Positions 47,703 to 61,264 are shown, counted from the first letter of the stretch. The stretch: DNA of 64,000 bases from Sapria himalayana (GCA_029783825.1 JAREIK010000385.1:1737501-1801500); one strand, 5' to 3'. Numbers and translations: made by a program. The notes: generated from the letters alone by a model not told the origin.

Positions 47703-48300
47703 AAACACTGTGTAAGAAATAAATATTATTTTTATTCATAATGTGATATAATATTAAATAGATATTTATCAATATATTGTTTAAACAGTTATGAACAGGT
47801 GGTAATAATAAAATTGAAATTTAGTGGGAATAAAGTAAATTGAAAATAAGTTTAATTTGTCCTCAAAATTAATGTATTTTACATTTTTTATTTTATATTC
47901 AGTTTTATGTTATTAATAGGTGAGGAGAATAAAAAATATTTTTTATTTTATTTTTATTTTGTATGCTTTTCAATAATTTTAAATATTATATTATTCATGT
48001 TTTGTCAGGTATTAATAAAATTAATTGTCCATAAAATCTTTGGGATATTTAAATCAATCATCAACACAAATTTCTTTGGGATAATTATGATTTGGTTTCC
48101 AAATCATAAATTTTTAATAAATAATACTAATAGGCAATATAATACTTATGTTTTAGGTTAATTGAAATCATAAAACTACTATTTTTCTAATTATGAATTA
48201 TTTTTTAAAAGAAAACTATGATTTTCAAAAGTAATGGTTTTTTTTTTTTTTGAAAAACCATCTAAGTTATTTTCAAAACTGATTTTCATATTTGAAAAGC
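47703..48300. other. 3' flank of FLA, AT-rich
   Basis: AATAAA-like signals occur soon after the stop (AGAAATAAATATT, about 47714). No other gene is seen. Confidence 0.5.
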
Positions 48301-48339
48301 AATTTCATAAGGTTTTTATTTTTTTCAATTTTTTATGTG

Positions 48340-48638
48340 TATATATATATAAACTTATATATATACATACACACACGCACGCACGCACGCATGAAAATTT
48401 ATATATATAATTAATATTTAAACCTATATATATATATATATAATATTTATGTATGTGTATGTGCATATATATATATGTGTGTGTTTGTGTGTGTGTGTGT
48501 GTGTGTATAATTATGTTTATGTATATATGTGCACACATATTTCTATATATGGAAGCATATATACACATATGTGCATGTGTAATTGTGTGTGTGTGTGTTT
48601 GTTTATGATAGAGTTTTACATAATATAAATACATACAT

Positions 48639-48692
<54 letters not shown>
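48340..48692. repeat. Microsatellite block ending in (TG)26
   Basis: Runs of TA, CA/CG, TG and TATG, then an uninterrupted (TG)26 at 48641-48692. Open frames here (48305-48634 and 48644-48856) are artefacts. Confidence 0.9.
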
Positions 48693-48695
<3 letters not shown>

Positions 48696-48840
48696 TCATA
48701 TGTATGTTTATAAATAAAAAATTTAAAAACTCAAGAAATTACTTTTGGAAAATGAAAATTGATTTTGAAAAAGATCATCACTTTCAAAAACAACCATTAA
48801 TCCTTGAAAAATCATGGTTTTATTTTGAAAGTGATATTTA

Positions 48841-49525
48841 TATTTTGGTGCAATAAACAAAAAAATATTTATTTTTTTATGCACAAAACTTTTCATAATA
48901 AAAAAATAATAGTAAATTCTAAAATAATTAATTTTATATGCATTAAAATTAATCAACTGATTTATCCTCCATAATTTGGAAAAAAAAATAAAATTTCATT
49001 TAATTAATTTGGAAATTATTTTTGAAAACTTAGAAACCACATTTCAGAATCCATAAATCATAATTTTTTCGAAAATCAATTTTAAAATCTTCATTAATAT
49101 TGTGTTCTTTAAAGGTGAGATTCGAACACAAGTCTTACACTTAGTAAAAACCACTCCATTAACATCAATTAATTCAAGAGCAAAACAAAATGGTTATGTA
49201 AACAAACACACACACACACACACACATGCAAAGTGCAAGGCTTGGGTTTGAATTTCACCTTGCCAGTAACACTGCATTAATGAAGATTTTTAATCGCTTT
49301 TCAAGAAATTACGATTTCCAAATTCAGAAAATCATTTCTAGGTTTATAAAAATATTTTCCAAATTAATTAAATGAAATTTTATTTTTTTTCCCGAAATTT
49401 CGGAGGACAAAATCGGATTGATTAATTTTAGTATATCAAAACTTAATTATTTTAAAAATTAATATATTTTTTTAATTATGAAAAATTTAGTCTCCAAAAA
49501 ATAAATTTTTTGTGTGTCAAAATAC
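48841..49525. repeat. Foldback element 1, about 300-bp inverted arms around an (AC)n core
   Basis: The left arm, about 48841-49145, is complementary with differences to the right arm, about 49213-49525. Matching landmarks: TTCATTTAATTAATTTGGAAA (left, near 48995; split as TTCATTTAATTAATT and GGAAA) against AATTAATTAAATGAA (right, near 49364); AAAATTAATC against GATTAATTTT; and GGTGAGATTCGAACACAAG against TTGGGTTTGAATTTCACC near the centre. The loop holds an (AC)11-12 run (about 49206-49227). No protein is encoded. Confidence 0.75.
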
Positions 49526-49929
49526 AAATCTTACTTTATGAAGCACTTAGGTTTTATTTTTTTAAAAATAGTTTGAAATCAGAAAAATAGTAATTTTATT
49601 ATTTTGAGTAATCAAGAATGTAAATATATATTTTTTTGGCGTAGTGTTTAATAAATGTTTAGTATTTGGAGACCATATCATAATTATTTTTTTTTTGAAA
49701 TTGAGTCCCAAAACATAATTATCCCTTTTTTTTTTTTAATTATTTTTATAATTCCAAAGTAATTATCATTGATAATGATAATAAATCATATTTTAATTAA
49801 TTTATAAAAATTTATCAAATAAGATAGATTATTATTGATAATTAAATGTTAGTTTTAAAAAATATTTTTCATAGGACGCTAATTATATTGAACCAACCAA
49901 AATTAGCTTTTATCTCAAAACTACCAAAT
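49526..49929. other. AT-rich spacer
   Basis: A/T-rich with T-runs. No gene or clear element seen. Confidence 0.45.
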
Positions 49930-50415
49930 GCACAATAGCTCCCTACAAACTCATGGAAACTCATTAATAGATCCATGTTATGAATTTGTTAGTAGCTCCT
50001 ACAAGCTTATTAATGGCTCCCCTTACCTTGTGAGATGGAGCACTATTCAAGCTCTGATGAGCTGCTAGTAATGTGAAATTCACCATGAGCTCCACATTAG
50101 GTGCTAATAATGAGCTCCATGTGACGAGCCCCCATGAGCTAATAAGAAGCTCAAGTGAGCTCATAACGAGCTACAATGAGCTTGTAAGGAGCTATGCTGA
50201 GCATTTGGGAGCTCATATAGTGTTCTCGTGAGCATTTGTGAGCTTGGAAAAAGCTCATGTGAGGTCCATAGAGCCCGTCAGGAGCTCATGTGAAATCCTA
50301 TGAGCTTACAAGGAGCCCGCATGAGCTCCAAGAAGCTCGTAAAGAACTACGAGCTTATAACTAGCTCCATGTAATGAGCTCATGGAGTTATAGAGAGCTC
50401 GTGATGAGCTCCATC
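49930..50415. repeat. AGCTC-rich irregular repeat block
   Basis: The words GAGCTC, GAGCTCAT and AGCTCCATG recur every 10-25 bp in both orientations, with no fixed period. The 49964-50164 minus frame is a by-product. Vocabulary overlaps with the GCTCGTGAAC repeat at 12775-12960, so it may be an old relative of that MITE, but I see no termini. Confidence 0.7.
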
Positions 50416-50854
50416 GATTTAGTAATTTAGAGGATATTATTCGTACGTAGTTCTTTTGAATCTAATATTTATTTTTGGAACATTTAATATAATGTTCATT
50501 TTAGGTGAATTATTTTTTATGCACAACTTTCGAAGTAATTATCAACCCTCACCCACACTATTTGATAATTTCCCTATTAATTAAATATTTAAAATACATA
50601 AAATAGTATGGGGTGATTGATTAATGCATTATAATTTAAAATAGATACAATTATTTTTTGAGGCACTAAAATAAAAATTATGTTTTAGTATCTCCTCTCC
50701 TAACTTGTAGCCAAACAATCCCAAAAATGTAAAATAACTAATTTTTCTCCTGTATTGAAATGTCATCCATTTAAAAAAATTCAACATTTAATTTAAAATC
50801 TGCCTAAAAATTTTAAACCTCTTTACAAAATCAAAAGCATTTTGTTAAGTTTAA

Positions 50855-50894
<40 letters not shown>

Positions 50895-51634
50895 TTCGAC
50901 CAATATACTACTCAAAAACCAAGAATAATCTTGGAAGAAATATTTGGCACAACAAAGTTGCTTAAATTAGTATTTGTCTTTAAAAATCTTTTACTTTTTT
51001 TTCACATTATAAAATTTATCTAAAATAAGTATTTTTGAAAATACCTTTAAATTATGTTTTAAATTTTTAAATCCATTGTTCATGAAGAATTTCAAGCATC
51101 ACGAATAAAACAGAAACACAACATTAGCATAGTACAAAAATTATATGAATATTTTTTTCCTGAACAAAACACAAATCCCACTGGAACATCATGAAAACTC
51201 CACAAGAATACCACATGAACACCACATATCCACAACCCAAAATAGAAGATGTGAGGAAATAGCTCATCTTTCAATAATTAAAGAGGCTTGTTGAAACTTT
51301 AGTATCAATTATTACAGAACTCAAAAACCCCTAAATACAATGATACAAGAGCTTGATCATTTTCTTTGGACAATCCAGAGGAAACGACTCAGAAAGAAAT
51401 ATGTGATTCATTCCCTTTTTTTTTTGGAAAATAACCACAAACCACCATTCATGCAAAAATGGGGTGAGTTTCCTATTTTGGCATACCAAAACATGTCTTT
51501 GATTTAAATTTAAATAAGCTAAGTCACATACAAGTCAAATTTATTTTATCATGTAGACTAAAAAATTATTGTTCATTTCTCATACGAGAAAAAAAATTCT
51601 AAAAATTACTGGACGCCACATAGCAACTCAAGTC
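50416..51634. other. AT-rich spacer with (TA)n
   Basis: A TA run at about 50861-50888. No gene is recognised. Confidence 0.45.
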
Positions 51635-53640
51635 TAAATGTGTCAAATGAGCCATGTAATGCATGCACAACCTATTTTTATGCGACTCAATCAGGCATTC
51701 ATGTCATACTATCATAGCACGAGATTCTAAACATTTGGCCTGACATGGCCTATTTGGCTTGCTATTGAGAAATTCTATGTTAGGTTGTGCTGATTATTTT
51801 TTATTTGAAATTTTAATTTTTAATAATATATTTAAAATTTTAAAGTAATTAAAATTTTATTTTTTTTATTTAAATTTTTTGCATTTAAATATAAAATAAT
51901 ATAATTAAAAAAGTATATTGCATTATAAATTTAAATGAATTAAAATGAAATTAATAATAAAAAAAATATTTTATATTTGACTAAACTCAAATCAAAATAT
52001 TCTATAAAAAAATATTATCTTAAAAATCAAAAAATCATATAAAATATTAGATGTACCAAAAATAAATAAAATATGCATTGTCAGATATCATCGTATGAGT
52101 TACCAATCCATGTTTGTAGTATCATAGTATGCATGCGATTGTAGCATCATAGTATGCATCCCATGAGTCATTATCTGCCAGCAATTCTTTTGATTTAACT
52201 TAAATGTATAACCTTAAATCTTTATAGTCCTCAAAACTTACATGTACCTTGATGATATTCAAATTCATCTGTTTGGTGCATACAAATGAATATATATCTT
52301 AATATATTTTTTACCCCTGCAACCTTAATCATAGAATCTATATAAGCAACTAAATAATAAAGAGTTAGAATGTATGACTAGTGTTTTAAATACTTGGTTT
52401 CCATCTCAATAATTATGATACTAAATATAGGGTGTTCTCTATACTTGTTAATAATGCTACTAATATTTTATATGCAATGCAAATGGTGAGAATGTAATCA
52501 GACAAATATATATTCATCATATCATAAATAATCTTTAGGAATTTCATGAAAAAATTATTGTTTCTCAATTTGAATTATCAATAATAAGTTCATTATAATT
52601 ACTATTAATATAATTGAATATCATGTATTAGTAACAAACACATAGCTCTAACATCATATAGGTATAATATCAATGGTGTTTCACATCTATTTAGAATTTT
52701 TTTTTATTTTTTAGATATACTGATAAATATAGACTGCTAAAATTTTGTTGTCTACTAGATGACTTATTGTAATTTAATAAATTTCTTATTTTTTCTAATA
52801 TCGAGAAAACAAATTTTATTCTCACTTGCACTGTTAGGTTAATTATATGATACATATATTTAATGTGAAAATTTTCATCTAATGGCTTATCTTAAATAGT
52901 AATGCTAAACATATTAATGACAACTCCATTAATTGAAGCATCAAGCATTATCGAATATAATATTAAAAATTTTATTCTGAATATTAAATTTCCCATATAT
53001 CCTTATCTCACACTCATTTTACACGGATACCACTTTAATATATTTCTTAAATTTATTAATTATTAATTATTTTTATAATTTATTATATTTGATTATGTTA
53101 TTCCTATTTGTGGACATAGAAATTATGTAATAAGCTAGCTAGAAGTAAGACTTTATAATACTAATTATCCTAGGATTCTCAAAAAATCAAATTAGAAAAT
53201 ACATGATCATAATGAATTTCGATATGCTTTCTCTCCCAATGTCATTGCCATTAAAGAAAAATGATCAAATAAGCTAATATCGACCCTACTTCTAAGGCAT
53301 CATCATTTAATTGGGTTTGACTCAGATCTAATACATTATGTTTTTTTATGCATAGATCAGCATATCTTTTAAGATGACCTGTGCCATATGTACTTTTATA
53401 TCTATATGTATATATTTTTTATAATATATATACTATGCTGATTCTTTTTCGACACCCTTATAATTTTTATTTTATATTTTGTTAAAGTAAGTCATAAAAA
53501 TAAAGCTTGCCTAGTTTTACGTTTTTTAGGCAAATGAGTCACGACCAATGAAGACAACCTAGTTTTGTACTTGGACCTTTCAATCAAATTATCATTTATT
53601 ATCTATATCAACATCAAACTTATTATCATTAAACTCATTA
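51635..53640 (-). pseudogene. hAT transposon with decayed transposase (BED zinc finger visible)
   Basis: On the minus strand, 53575-53505 reads KTRLSSLVVTHLPKKRKTRQ, like the S-VW-HF start of a BED domain. After about 110 bp of non-matching DNA, 53393-53310 reads STYGTGHLKRYADLCIKKH, the GTSHLKRH...C end of a BED-type finger. About 150 residues of weakly matching, stop-filled sequence follow. At the far end, TAAATGTGTCAAATGAGCC (51635) matches the left terminus of the GC-rich MITE family, and 51635-51800 keeps some of its GGCCTGACATGGCC vocabulary. The other terminus was not found. BED finger plus hAT-like end supports the class; catalytic residues cannot be seen. Confidence 0.55.
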
Positions 53641-54699
53641 GTTTCCATTATTTTATATACTTTATATTTCAAATTCTAAAAAAATTAATAATTTAAACTT
53701 TTGAGAATTATTAATTATAACACATTATATGAATTAAAAAAATAAATATGTGTAGTAATCACGTAAATTTATTTGAGTAAAAGTTCATATTTATATTCCA
53801 CCTCTTTTTGTAAACTATTTAGCCTATAGCCAAGAACAAATAATAAAATAGGTGCACACAATATAGAAGATGAGAAAGAGAGAGAGGGGGGTGAGTAATA
53901 AATTTTCTAAAAATCAAAATATTTTAATTCATATTAATATAAATTTTTTATATTAAAATAATAATTTTTTCATTTTTTTAATAACAATTGAAATAAATCT
54001 AATAGCAATCCAATTTTTGCCTGTAACCTTTGGATTTCATTTCAACAGATACAAATTAATCATTTATTTAGTTTTTTTTACTATGACATGGAAAGTAATA
54101 GGCTTGACTTGTCACTTTCCATGTCGACGCCCTTTACATTAAAACAAAATGGGTGTTGGGTAGGTGGCAATATGATTTCTTATCAAATTCCTAGCATTTA
54201 ATGAAAATTTTTGTTAGTTTATATTAAAAAAAATTAAACACGATGAAGAAGAATACATTAAAATAAATTAATCATTTATATTATCAAATATGACTTACTA
54301 AAATTTTTGACTTACAACACACCTTTATATTATCAAATTCTTATCAAATTTCATTTCAACTTCTTCATCATTTCTTATCAAATTAATCATTTATTTAGTA
54401 TGTCTCTTTGATTTAACAAAAATAGATAAACATATAAACAATACTTTAGATATAAAATTCCTAGCATTTAATGAAAATTTGAAAAAAAAACTTTACAAAT
54501 TAAAGGGAAATAATATTTTATTGAGTATTTGATGCAATAAAATAAATGATTTCTTTCAAAATTGAAAGAAACCTAAAATTTTCTTATCAAATATAAAAGT
54601 CATTTAAAATATATCTAAATGTAAAAGGCTAATACTCATTCAAAAGTATGATCTTTTCCTCGTAGATGATCAATAGTATATGTGGGAGTCAGAGAATTT
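53641..54699. repeat. Fragments related to the TAAAGGGTGT MITE
   Basis: Words from the 33.6-kb MITE recur here: AAATTCCTAGCATTTAAT (about 54185 and 54458), GTCGACGCCCTTTA (about 54123), ATATGACTTACTA (about 54288) and CTTACAACACACCTTTA (about 54310). Order and orientation are shuffled, as if several copies inserted and broke. A GAGAGAGGGGGG patch lies near 53878. Confidence 0.55.
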
Positions 54700-55972
54700 T
54701 TAAGGCTTATGTTTATATCAATATAAAAGACATTTGTTTTTAAATGGGCATCTAGAAGAATACACATATATGATATAACTTGATGGTTTCATAAAGAATG
54801 GATAAAAGTATAAGTTGTGTAAATAAAAAAAGTCTATTTACGGATTGAAACAAGCATCTAGATCTTGAATCACTCATTTTGATCAAGCCATTGAGTTTTA
54901 TGCCTTTGATCTATGTTAGGATGAATATTGTATGTATATGATGTGATGTGATAATATGGTGGTATTCTTGGTCTTATACATTCATAATATATTACTTATT
55001 AGTAATGATGTGAGTTTGTTATCTTTGGTTAAAATTATTTTTTCTAATCAATTCAATACGATCAACTTAAGAGAAGTTACTCATATTCTTGGGATTAAGC
55101 TTTTATGAGATTGCAAGCAAAAAATATTTGGCTTGTCTCAAGCTATATATCGATCAAATATCGACTCCTTTTAAAATATAAGATTCCATGGTAGGTATTC
55201 TTCCTTTTAGACAAGAAATCACTCTATCAAAAATCAATATCCTAAAATAACTACAATGATATAGCAAATGAAGGTAGTTTCTTATCCATTAGTAGTAGGA
55301 ATCCTAATATATGTAATACTTTACACTAGACCTTATATATATTTTGTTATAGGCATAGTAAACAGATATCAATGTAACATAGAATAAGAATATTGGATAT
55401 CCGTAAAACATATAATAAAGTACCTAAAATGGACTAGAGATAATATGTCATGTACCAAGCATACTATTTTGTACTTATTAGGTATACATAATTGGATTTC
55501 TAATTAGATGATAATTAGAGGAAGTCCATCTCAAGTTATGTGTTTACCTTAAGAAGTGGAGCCATAAGTTGGAGGAGTATCAAACAATATTGTATTGTTA
55601 ATTCCACCTTGGAGGATGAGTATGTAAAAACTCCAAAGGCCTCCAAGGAGTTGGCTCATGAACTTTCTGATAGATATATGAGTCATTCCTTATGTGCAAC
55701 TACCTATTATACTTTATTGTGGAAATAGTGAAATTGTTGTTAACTTGCAGGAACCTAAAATTCATAAGAAAACAAAACACAACAAACATATATATCATCT
55801 AATAGGTGATATTGTAAAAGGATGAATTTTGGTGGTGACAAAAGTGACAGCAGCAGATAACATTGTGGATCCTTTTACAAAGAGACTTCTAGCTAATACC
55901 TTTGATAGACATGTTAAAGAAATGTGAGTCAGACATGTGGCATCATAGTTTTAAGTCTAAGTGTGAGATTGT
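54700..55972 (+). pseudogene. Ty1-copia pol remnant (RT and RNase H), copia-4
   Basis: Plus strand: YGLKQASRS (about 54841), FLVLYIHNILLISNDV (where YVDDILLIGND is usual; the catalytic YVDD has become YIHN), EVTHILGIKLL and FGLSQAIYRS. Then come SWRSIKQYCIVNSTLEDEYV (55567-55630) and NIVDPFTKRLLA (about 55860), followed by AAGTGTGAGATTG, the usual junction with the 3' LTR. No 5' half is present. Stops and shifts abound. Confidence 0.82.
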
Positions 55973-56800
55973 CGAAACTAATTTATACTAAAAGTTATTT
56001 TTTATTGTTTTTCTTTTTTCTTTTACATAGAGTATGACTTATGTATAGAAGATTGAATCATTAGTTCTTATGGAATATAAGTTAATCATTCACAATCTAG
56101 ATAGAACTTGATAATCTATCGGTAAGATTATAACACAATATTTTAGTAGGCCCATCTTGCCTATGGAAAATAATGAAGTTCTAACTTCTAGTGTTAGTAT
56201 ACTTGAGTATATTAAATGGGACCACCATGGTGTAAAATTTTTGTATTGATAAATAGAATAAAATACAAAATTATTATTATAAATAGAATAATCAAAGTTA
56301 TTTTGATTCAAATAAAGTGAGATTTACAAATAGATAATAAATTTATGAATTGGATAACTTTATCAAGTGTATTATGAATATTAATTATTGATATAATCTA
56401 AATCTTTTTAGTAAGGATTAATGATGCCCACTTGAGAAATCTTATAGGTTTTGATATTATTGAATACTAAAAATAGATTTTGATCTAGTCATTTAAATAA
56501 CTTAAGCGGAAAGTCTTGAGGAATTAACTAGATATTGATTGAATTTGATTATTAATAATTTAATTCAATCAATAAGTTTTTGTAATCATGACATGAGAAG
56601 TTTAACAAGTATTGACTAACAAATGGCACAAATTATTTTAAATGAGTTAGCATAATTATAATTCTATAATATTATGAATTATAATTAATATAAAGTATAG
56701 TTCAATATAATATACATTGGGAACCAATGATCTTATTAAGGCTAGGGTCCCTTCCATAGCCTTATCTAGGGCCATAATAAATGTTTTAAATATTTTTGTT
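55973..56800 (+). repeat. Probable 3' LTR / flank of copia-4
   Basis: It directly follows the polypurine-like GTGAGATTG. No second LTR is present, so the right edge is a guess; the stretch ends near GGCCATAATAAATG (about 56775). Confidence 0.4.
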
Positions 56801-56843
56801 TATTATTAAATCAAAATAACTGAATTGTATAAAGTTAATTTTG

Positions 56844-56844
<1 letters not shown>

Positions 56845-56900
<56 letters not shown>

Positions 56901-56901
56901 T
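56845..56901. repeat. (AC)15(AT)13 microsatellite
   Basis: Uninterrupted AC then AT dinucleotides. Confidence 0.95.
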
Positions 56902-57089
56902 AAATGTAAATTATCTATATGTCACATTTAATGTGATAGTTTTTATATATATTTTTATTAATAAATGGATGGCTTGGACTATGCTAACCATTGTAGCATC
57001 AAGTTCCTCATGGGATTTTAGAACAAAGGACATATGGGAGAAGCCTCTGTTGGTGCCAGTGACTTTGGAGGTATGTTATTCTAATTACA

Positions 57090-60000
57090 AAAATGTATGA
57101 TTGTTACTAAAAAAATAACTCATCCTTTGAGTATTATTAGTTTGGAGGGTATTAAAATCCTGGTTTTCCAACATTTTTCACTAGCTCCTCAAAAAAATAG
57201 TATGTCTCTTTTGATTTATTCACAATTGACCCTCCATTGGCTGCATCAACACTGCACCTTGTTAATAAGATCTCAACAACTCATTTAAATTATCCAAATT
57301 TTCATGCTCATCTTGTTGGAATTTGTTTATCTAACTCCATAGTTAAGATATAATTTGAGGTGGAGATAATATGGTGAGAAAGGATCTCACTAATTCATCC
57401 CAACTCTCAAATAAGTCTAATAGTAAATATTGGAACCAACTCTTATGTCTTGTCACTTAATGAAAATTGAAACAAGGATAACTTTATTGTGTCAAGGCTA
57501 GCTCTATTTATTTTTACAATGTTACATAGCTCCAAAAACATTGTGACATTTCCATTGGGGTCCTCCAATACTCTTCAGCTATACTATCACCATTGGACCT
57601 ATGAACCATAACTATAAAACTTAACATTAACTCAAAATAATTTACTTCAATTGGTTGCAAAAGAATTCCTAAAAAACTATCCATCATCATGGGACTTCAA
57701 TAATCTCCTAAGATATGATAGTGGATTGGCAATTATATAGCCTTCCTATCACAACCTTGGGGCTCTTTGTTATAGCCTATGTCCTTCATAAGCTCTTAAA
57801 TTTGAGAATGTTTATCAAAATTATTTCTATCTAAACTTTTAAATAAGAATTATCTTTCTACAAGAATAATAATATCAACTCATATTGATTAGTCAAGCTA
57901 AATAATCTCTGGTAATGGTATCATAAATTTATTATAACTTTGTTATACTGTCTAATTTTATTAGTTAAATAAAGTAGCAAAAGCTTATTACCAAAAATAT
58001 CTCATCAACATAGATCCGCAAGTGCATAAGTTATACAAGTAGTAAAGTAGACTCTAGTCTAGATATTGATCTCATAAAGATTATATTGGTAATTCAGTTA
58101 TTCAATAATAAGGCAACCTATTTTTTGTAAATTAAAAATTTAGATTGTTAGATAATCTTAGTTTTATGATTTATTCATTTAATCTATATGATATTATTTA
58201 AGTTGCTCGACTTATATTATATTAGACACAAAACAAATATTTGAGTATTGGTGTAGTGACTCATTTTTGTAATGGCATACAAGATAATTTTCACCAATGA
58301 ATTCATCCTAATATTGGTCCCCTCATATCTATCCACTTAGTATGCCATGACCAAGATAATAATTTATCTATACTTGAGAGTCATTCAATCTCATATCTTT
58401 TATGGTAATTTTTTCAATTTCCCTTGATGGTTGTCTCATTTGCACACTCTTATTCTCCGACCTCTGTTATCATAAAGAATAATGATTGACATGGTTTGTA
58501 AGCATTTATAATTTTAACATTGTAAGCACCTTACTTATAATGATTAACATATCTAAATTATGAGATTCAACATATAGATTTTTCTCATGCATCATGGTCA
58601 AAAGAGTTGTCACTACTTTCATACTATATGTATGAGTGAGTTTTATAGTTTACCTATCAATATCTATAATAATAATTTCATACAAACCTATAAATAGTCA
58701 AAACCTAGTTCAAGTTCTATTTTATTACAATCCATCAATATTCATAATAGTAAAATAAATTAATCAAATTCGTTTATTAATTCAACCAAAGTTATATCAC
58801 ATAGATTCAAATTATATAAACCCCAAAACCACACAATTTTAGCATAAATTACCAAATCAGCCCTAAAGAATGTGGATTTGAGAACCATACCCCATGACTT
58901 TCGGAATTAGCATTAATCTTGCATTACTTGTTTGATTTTGGAATTCCTATAAAGTATAAAATTTATTTCCATATTTTGGTAGTTTTCGTGGCTTTGATTG
59001 TTTCATGGGAGAGATGAAGAAAATAAGAGATCCTTCAAAAGTTCATTATATTTCACATTTATACTCTGGAAATCTTGCATTATTCTATGTAGGAAGTTAT
59101 AGATTTTAGAAGAAAGTCACAACTTTGGCCTTCTTTATTCAGCTTTAGGTCATAACTTTTGAAAATAGATATGATTCTGGTCAATATCTTAATCTTTCTA
59201 TAACCCAAAGTCATAGTACTAGCAATGATTTTGACTTGGGCTTACTAAGTCTATTACACAAAGTTACAATACTATGAAGTGGACCTAGCTTTATTTTTTT
59301 GTCATCTTATCATCTATAAAGGTCTATGGTACGTTGCTTGAAATTTGCCATGACCTTGAATACTAGTGAGATATTTGGTTGTTATAATATAAAATTAAAG
59401 TCATGACCATCTAACTTTTCCCAGATAATTATAGATGCGGCTCCATGATAATATAATAGCTACTAAGAATGTATCGCATAAAGGAAAAATTGTGCTAATT
59501 AGTTGGTAAGGTTATAGTATATAATAAATATCCTGACTTATCAGATAGAATTTTAACAAAGAATGAATATCAAAACTATGCAAGACTCAATATTCTATCT
59601 CTTTTGTTAAATATTTCCAAAATTCTATTAATTTCAGAACTATTCATCAAAACTCACCAAAATACCTAAGTAGTGAAATCAACATATAATATCTTCATTT
59701 TCATGTCTATACATCATCATAAACTATAAAAATATATAAGATTATTTGATAGTTTGAACTCTAAACAATTAGCCTGTAAAATATCTGTTATAGCGCTTTC
59801 CTCATGTATTTTATCTTCCATTTCTTAGTTCTAATCCTCAACTATCTTTATACCACCCACTAAAACTTTGTATACAACTTTTTATTTATGTATACTCAAG
59901 TTAGTGTATTGATCTCTCATATTAAGTTGTATTAAGCAATCTTATATCTTTGTACATTATCTTTTAATAGAGTGGTGGCTAAATATAAAACCAACAATAT

Positions 60001-60380
60001 AAGAGCACAACAATTCACAATCCAATAACAAAATAAACCAATGCAAATTTAAGAAAATAATCAAAATATAATTATTAAAACTACTAAGAATAGAACTATC
60101 ATTTTTCAATAAAATTATTTCAACTCATGTTAAATAACCAAGATAAACAATTCTCAATAGTGGTACTAAAAATTGCTATGATTTTATTACACTATCTAAT
60201 TTTATTAATTAAATAGTGTTATAAAAGCTCATTGGTGAAAAACTCTCATCAACAAAGGTTCACATGTATACAAGTTTATAAGTAATAAAGATGACTTGCA
60301 TCTAAATATTGATTGCATAGTAATTATATTGGTAGTTTAGTCAACAAATGGTGAGATAATATTGTTCTGATTAGAAAAGA
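57090..60380 (-). mobile_element. Ty3-gypsy-type remnant: gag fragment plus long LTR
   Basis: On the minus strand, about 57573-57455 reads EDPNGNVTMFLELCNIVKIN and then LSLFQFSLSDKT, a good fit to the plant retrotransposon gag domain (EDPN-HL--FLE-CD--K-NG and RL-LFPFSL-DKA). Weaker gag continues to about 57200 and upstream to about 57770. Higher coordinates (upstream for this strand) are non-coding and LTR-like. A segment near 57830-58140 recurs, diverged, at 60060-60360, suggesting a long LTR or a second broken copy. Parts (57940-58200, 59340-59770) recur at 28837-29640. No RT was found. Confidence 0.6.
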
Positions 60381-60442
60381 AAATTTAGGATTTTGGTAAG
60401 ACTATTACATCCTATGGTTTTGCTATAGCAAGGGGAGCATGG

Positions 60443-60583
60443 GATTTGAATCTATATCCTCTACTTGCCAAAATCGAACAAACTACCCAGTGACATGTTT
60501 ATTATTAGTGACAAGCAAATTAAAATACTTATATATAAATAAAAACAAATGGAAAACACATGTATAAATAAACATAAACATAC

Positions 60584-60642
<59 letters not shown>

Positions 60643-60727
60643 AGAAGAACATATATATATATATCGAAACACACACACACACACACACACTTATATAAAC
60701 ATAAGCACACACACACACACACATATA

Positions 60728-60764
<37 letters not shown>

Positions 60765-61005
60765 AATAAATAAATAAATATATATATATATATATAATTA
60801 TACATAACTATATAAATATATTAAAATATAATTATATATATTTATGTTTATATGTATATGTGTGTGTGTGTGCTTATATGTGTGTGTGTGTGTGTCTACG
60901 TATTTGTTTATTTGTATATATATATAGACATAAACACACACACATATATATAAACACACACACATATAGATATATAATTATATAAAATATATTTATATAG
61001 TTATG

Positions 61006-61045
<40 letters not shown>

Positions 61046-61264
61046 TATATGTGTGTGTGTGTGTGTGTGTTTGGCGATTTAATATATGCTTTTATATTTA
61101 TAATATATGGTTATATATCTATATATATTTATGTATACTTATATACATGTGTTTTCATTTATTTTTATTTTTATATAAGTATTTTAATTTGTTTATCACA
61201 TTATAATAAACATGTGACTAGTGGTTTGTTTGGTTTTGGCAAGTAGAGTATACGAATTCGAATC
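60443..61264. repeat. Foldback element 2 with microsatellite core
   Basis: The left arm starts GATTTGAATC and reads CTCTACTTGCCAAAA, ACATGTTTATTAT, CAAATTAAAATACTTATAT and AAACACATGTATA. The inverse of the right arm (61120-61264) shows the same words in the same order. The roughly 500-bp centre is TA, CA/TG and ATAAATAA repeats that are themselves arranged symmetrically. The full span is 822 bp. No target duplication recognised. Confidence 0.82.

Noticed and set aside
48305..48856. Open frames of His/Thr/Tyr or Cys/Val repeats, also 56825-57100, 60461-60805 and 61003-61246
   Set aside because: Microsatellite translations.
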